Source of the DNA: Deltaproteobacteria bacterium
GTDB lineage: Bacteria; Desulfobacterota; Binatia; UBA9968
Direction of reading: 5' to 3'
Length of the DNA: 8,689 bases
Assembly (NCBI GenBank): GCA_005878685.1
Contig: VBLN01000036.1
Coordinates: forward strand, 1 to 8,689
Shown here in pieces: positions 6,426 through 8,689 of this stretch (position 1 is the stretch's first letter; each line of letters begins with the position of its first letter). A program made the translations under genes and the position numbers. Under the pieces are notes generated by a model, which saw only the letters and a program-made list of their open reading frames with translations, searched no databases and was not told where the DNA came from.

Positions 6426-6449
6426 TGCGCTAGGCGCTCTGAGGCGCTA
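6426..6449 (-). repeat. Short GC-rich repeat in the ispE-spoVG spacer
   Basis: On the minus strand the spacer contains AGCGCCT twice, three bases apart, followed at once by AGCGC. These units also allow short GCGC-based foldback. The stretch sits immediately upstream of the spoVG Shine-Dalgarno and could affect leader structure, but it is short enough to be coincidence. Confidence 0.4.
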
Positions 6450-6474
6450 AGCGGTCTGTCGCATAGGCTTCAAC

Positions 6475-7326
6475 TCAAGTCAGCGAGCGCACGAAAAAAG
6501 TCTCGAACCCCTTGTCCTTACGCAGGCGATCGAAAGCTTTCCTCGCGCTCTGTCGCTGCAAAAAAATCCCGAAAACGGATGAGCCGCTTCCCGACATCAG
6601 GGCCGCGGCTGCGCCCTCTCGAACCAGCCTTTCCTTAAGCAAACCGACCTCAGGGTAACGGCCAAGAGTCACTCTTTCTAACTCATTGACCAGAACCCGT
6701 TGGATGCTCTCAAAGTCCCGCAGAGAAAAATTAATGCTAGTATCTTCAATAACTTTTGTCAACTTAAGATTTGCATACACCCAGCGTGTGGAGACCGAAA
6801 ATCCGGGATAGAGTATAACCATCCAGAGCCGAGGGAGGGAACGGAGAGGCTTTAGCCGTTCTCCTATTCCGCGAGCCCTAGCCGGACGTCCATCGATGAA
6901 GAAGGGGACATCGGCGCCCAAGGAAGCCGCAAGCGAGAGCAGTTCTTCTCGACGACAGCTCAATCGGAGCAGCCGGTTGAGACCTTTGAGTGTCGCCGCG
7001 GCATCGCTGCTCCCTCCGCCAAGTCCTCCACCAACCGGAATCCTCTTCCGTATATGGACATGAATGGGTGTAGTGACTTTCTTCTCTCTGAGCAATAGCG
7101 ACGCGGCCCGGTAGGCGAGATTTTTTTCTCCGGACGGAACCACAGGATGATCGCATGTTACAGTCAGTTTAGCCTTCTTTGCTCTTTTTCCCTTCGGCTT
7201 TGTGATCTCAATTTCATCATAGAGACTGACCGGCACGATCACGGTGTCAATAAGATGATACCCATCCTTCCTCTGGCCCAACACGCGAAGGCCGAGATTC
7301 ACCTTTGCAGGCGCTCGAATCCTCAC
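6475..7326 (-). CDS. ispE: 4-diphosphocytidyl-2-C-methyl-D-erythritol kinase
   Basis: A 283-residue GHMP-family kinase, usual IspE length. It phosphorylates the 2-hydroxyl of CDP-methylerythritol in the non-mevalonate (MEP) pathway to isoprenoids. The N-terminus has APAKVNLGLRVLGQRKDGYHLIDT (5-28) with Lys8. The ATP-binding glycine loop PVGGGLGGGSSDAAA lies at 97-111, SLGADVPFFIDG (135-146) holds the catalytic Asp139, and LMSGSGSSVFGIF (243-255) is the third GHMP motif. The region 41-55 is unusually Lys-rich. The start is GTG at 7326, with only a weak AAAGAA upstream. It is the first gene of the minus-strand run and lies 58 bp from the divergent phosphatase gene, so any promoter for the run must be within that gap or overlap the phosphatase gene. 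I saw no convincing sigma-70 match there. Confidence 0.96.
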   Translation of the reverse strand: MRIRAPAKVNLGLRVLGQRKDGYHLIDTVIVPVSLYDEIEITKPKGKRAKKAKLTVTCDHPVVPSGEKNLAYRAASLLLREKKVTTPIHVHIRKRIPVGGGLGGGSSDAAATLKGLNRLLRLSCRREELLSLAASLGADVPFFIDGRPARARGIGERLKPLRSLPRLWMVILYPGFSVSTRWVYANLKLTKVIEDTSINFSLRDFESIQRVLVNELERVTLGRYPEVGLLKERLVREGAAAALMSGSGSSVFGIFLQRQSARKAFDRLRKDKGFETFFVRSLT

Positions 7327-7384
7327 GATTCTTTAGGTAACATAGGGCTATAGAAATTGGCAATCTTCTCCTGAGAAATCAAAA

Positions 7385-8170
7385 ATGGAACAGTTCCTCT
7401 CTGTTGCGTGGGAGGCCGCCGAGGAAGCGGGCGCGCTGATTCGGGAAACCTGGCAGCAGTCGAAACAAATCCAATATAAGTCGGCCATTGACCTCGTCAC
7501 ATCGGCGGACCGTGAAGCCGAAGAACGTATCGTCCGTGTCCTACAGAAGCGCTTCCCTGATCATTCGATACTCGCTGAAGAAGAGACAAACATTGCGGGG
7601 TCTCAAAACATCTATCGCTGGATCATCGATCCGTTGGATGGAACAACCAACTTTGCTCACGCTTATCCTCACTTCAGTGTCTCTATCGCCCTCGAACGCG
7701 AGGGAGAAATGATCCTAGGCTTAGTCTATGACCCGGTGCACGGAGAAGTGTTCAAGGCGGCCAAAGGGTGTGGAGCCTTTCTCAACGAGAAGTCGGTTCG
7801 AACCTCGAGAGTCAAAGAACTGGACAAGGCGTTGTTGGCGACGGGTTTCCCTTATGACCGAAGAGAGAGGGCTGCCTTCTATCTATCTTTTTTTAGCGCC
7901 TTCATGGTCCGGTCTCAGGGAATCCGGCGCAACGGCTCAGCCGCTCTCGACCTCTGCTACCTTGCGTGCGGCCGCATAGATGGTTTCTGGGAATTTAAAC
8001 TTCATCCCTGGGACACGGCGGCAGCAAGTATCATCGTTCGAGAGGCGGGAGGAACCCTCACCGATTTTTCCGGCAGTCCCTTCTCAATATGGGGCGAGGA
8101 AACCCTGGGATCCAACGGGATCATCCATGGCGAGATGCTTCGCGCCATGACGGAGGCCAGGGAACATTGA
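7385..8170 (+). CDS. suhB: Inositol monophosphatase family protein (SuhB-like)
   Basis: A 261-residue member of the lithium-sensitive, Mg-dependent sugar phosphatase family. The metal ligands are visible: the ILAEEE block (62-67), WIIDPLDGTTNF (79-90) with Asp82 and Asp85, and HPWDTAAA (207-214) with Asp210. SAIDLVTSADREAEE (33-47) and the C-terminal EAGGTLTDFSG (220-230) are also typical. Nothing is missing. The likely substrate is inositol 1-phosphate or a related sugar phosphate. In E. coli SuhB also takes part in rRNA antitermination, and whether that applies here cannot be told. The ATG at 7385 follows an A-rich stretch with only a weak GAG upstream. It diverges from ispE and is followed 32 bp later by tRNA-Arg. 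Confidence 0.93.
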   Translation: MEQFLSVAWEAAEEAGALIRETWQQSKQIQYKSAIDLVTSADREAEERIVRVLQKRFPDHSILAEEETNIAGSQNIYRWIIDPLDGTTNFAHAYPHFSVSIALEREGEMILGLVYDPVHGEVFKAAKGCGAFLNEKSVRTSRVKELDKALLATGFPYDRRERAAFYLSFFSAFMVRSQGIRRNGSAALDLCYLACGRIDGFWEFKLHPWDTAAASIIVREAGGTLTDFSGSPFSIWGEETLGSNGIIHGEMLRAMTEAREH

Positions 8171-8202
8171 CTCCCCCATAGTCGAATGATAGAAAAACCG
8201 CG

Positions 8203-8277
8203 GCGCCCGTAGTGAAAAGGATATCACGAGGGTCTCCGGAACCCTAAGTCCGAGTTCGATTCTCGGCGGGCGCACCA
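8203..8277 (+). tRNA. tRNA-Arg (anticodon CCG)
   Basis: A 75-base cloverleaf. The acceptor stem is GCGCCCG/CGGGCGC and the D arm is GTGA-AAAGGATA-TCAC. The anticodon stem AGGGT/ACCCT closes the loop CTCCGGA with anticodon CCG. The T arm is CCGAG-TTCGATT-CTCGG, followed by discriminator A and an encoded CCA. It reads CGG codons. It lies at the boundary between the housekeeping genes and the less conserved right end, a usual place for integration, but no second copy of its 3' end is found in the window. Confidence 0.95.
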
Positions 8278-8370
8278 TGTTGACTTGATCTCTGATTCTC
8301 GCCTCCATCAGCAGCCCGTCGATTACCCATGCGCCCATCATGTGCCTGCGTTTTTATTGTGAGGCCAAGG

Positions 8371-8407
8371 TGACAGGAATTTTCACGGTTTGACGAATTT
8401 GTCACGG
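8371..8407 (+). repeat. Two tandem TGAC-AATT-TCACGG repeats, possible activator sites
   Basis: Copy one (8371-8388) reads TGACAGGAATTTTCACGG and copy two (8391-8407) TGACGAATTTGTCACGG, with starts 20 bp apart, close to two helical turns. Copy two contains the near-perfect dyad TGAC-G-AATT-T-GTCA (8391-8404). They lie about 108-144 bp before the predicted sigma-54 transcription start, where enhancer-binding activators usually bind. The binding protein is unknown. Confidence 0.5.
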
Positions 8408-8429
8408 ACCTGCCGGCGCGGGCGCCTTC

Positions 8430-8450
8430 TACAGGTCGAAATCTCCTGTA
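8430..8450. promoter_or_regulatory. Inverted repeat TACAGG-N9-CCTGTA
   Basis: A perfect 6-bp dyad with a 9-bp spacer, about 38 bp before the -24 element of the sigma-54-type promoter. It has operator-like geometry. It could also form a small RNA hairpin followed by four As, which is not a terminator on the plus strand. Confidence 0.4.
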
Positions 8451-8488
8451 AAAACAATCTAGTCCTGCTTCTCGGTCCTCCTCGGCAC

Positions 8489-8503
8489 TGGCATAACTTT
8501 TGC
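8489..8503 (+). promoter_or_regulatory. Sigma-54 (RpoN) type -24/-12 promoter
   Basis: The sequence reads TGGCAT-AACTT-TTGC. Against TGGCAC-N5-TTGC only one base of the two conserved blocks differs, and the GG-to-GC spacing (10 bases between) is exact. The predicted start is near 8515, which gives a leader of about 26 bases to ATG 8541. Upstream tandem repeats supply possible enhancer sites. Confidence 0.6.
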
Positions 8504-8540
8504 GTAACTCCTTTGATTCTATTACTTTTTTTACACTCCG

Positions 8541-8689
8541 ATGGTCCAAACCAAGACAACATCGTTTACACACCAACCACCCGTCGACACCTTAACTGAT
8601 CCTCCCAGTCGTCGGCTATTCTACAATCACTTGCAGCAGGCGGTTGTTGCCGTAGGGTCTCACAACAAATCCCTTGCTCTACTCATTAT
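8541..8689 (+). CDS. Start of a GGDEF-domain protein (putative diguanylate cyclase), cut by window edge
   Basis: From ATG 8541 the frame is open for 49 codons to the window end. Residues 16-49 contain DTLTDPPSRRLFYNHLQQAV and then NKSLALLI. This matches the opening of GGDEF domains, which read D-x-L-T-G-L-x-N-R-R-x-F-x-x-x-L-x-x-A followed by a LALL strand leading to the first metal-binding Asp. Such enzymes make cyclic di-GMP from GTP, and the signature motif itself lies outside the window. Only about 15 residues precede the domain, so no sensor domain is present at the N-terminus. The LTGLPN turn is altered to LTDPPS, which may mean divergence or decay. The frame is closed by a TGA at 8514 with no other start between. 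No Shine-Dalgarno is seen. A sigma-54-type promoter lies just upstream. Confidence 0.6.
   Translation, partial: MVQTKTTSFTHQPPVDTLTDPPSRRLFYNHLQQAVVAVGSHNKSLALLI

Larger units (their letters stand above)
8278..8540. other. Non-coding regulatory region between tRNA-Arg and the GGDEF reading frame
   Basis: I see no credible protein gene on either strand here. The open frames crossing it include translated tRNA or lack recognisable features. It contains two tandem TGAC-type repeats, one inverted repeat and a sigma-54-type promoter, described separately. No terminator for the phosphatase/tRNA side was found. Confidence 0.6.

Noticed and set aside
7327..7384. Divergent sigma-70 promoters between ispE and the phosphatase gene.
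   Set aside because: TATAGA on the plus strand and TTGCCA on the minus strand occur, but neither has a partner box at a suitable distance.
8084..8341. Minus-strand reading frame of 85 residues containing a PPRIELGLRVPET segment.
   Set aside because: It is the reverse-strand translation of tRNA-Arg plus the end of the phosphatase gene, a well-known source of false proteins. The overlapping frame at 8244-8576 with its RTRT ending has the same cause.
8203..8689. Mobile element integrated at the 3' end of tRNA-Arg.
   Set aside because: There is no integrase and no repeat of the tRNA 3' end within the window. The right flank is only 412 bp, too short to judge.

Overview
The window is a piece of bacterial chromosome, almost entirely conserved housekeeping genes with short accessory stretches at both ends. 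By eye the GC content is moderately high. The core is a minus-strand run reading ispE - spoVG - tRNA-Gln - prs - rplY/ctc - pth - rpsF - (ssb fragment) - rpsR - DUF2232 - rplI. The first half recalls the Bacillus order ispE-spoVG-prs-ctc-pth, with purR, yabJ and glmU absent. The second half recalls rpsF-ssb-rpsR and DUF2232-rplI. Joining both blocks into one run is what I would expect from deltaproteobacteria-like lineages (Desulfobacterota and relatives, perhaps an uncultured one). That taxonomic guess is inference from gene order and family type, not from a search.

Left edge (1-1240): a DMT/EamA transporter, cut by the window edge, lies on the minus strand. It diverges from a broken plus-strand SUMF1/FGE-like gene, whose two halves lie in different frames with about 20 expected residues missing at the junction.

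Centre (1274-7326): eleven minus-strand elements serve translation (L9, S18, S6, L25/CTC, peptidyl-tRNA hydrolase, tRNA-Gln), nucleotide supply (PRPP synthetase), isoprenoid synthesis (IspE) and regulation (SpoVG). Spacing is short in most places. The larger gaps are 134 bp before rpsF, which holds a candidate -10 box, and the A/T-tract leader of prs. Between rpsF and rpsR there is an unlisted 23-codon reading frame that is recognisably the beginning of single-stranded DNA-binding protein. Its stop codon sits four bases before the rpsR ATG.

Right edge (7385-8689): a plus-strand inositol-monophosphatase family gene diverges from ispE and is followed by tRNA-Arg(CCG). Then comes about 260 bp of non-coding DNA containing a well-formed sigma-54-type promoter (TGGCA/TTGC with correct spacing). 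Two tandem TGAC-AATT repeats lie about 110-145 bp before the predicted start site, and a 6+9+6 inverted repeat lies between. Just downstream an open frame begins at 8541 and runs off the window. Its sequence matches the beginning of a GGDEF (diguanylate cyclase) domain. The most interesting inferences are this possible sigma-54-controlled c-di-GMP gene and the ssb vestige. I saw no CRISPR array, insertion sequence, defence island or novel multi-gene system.
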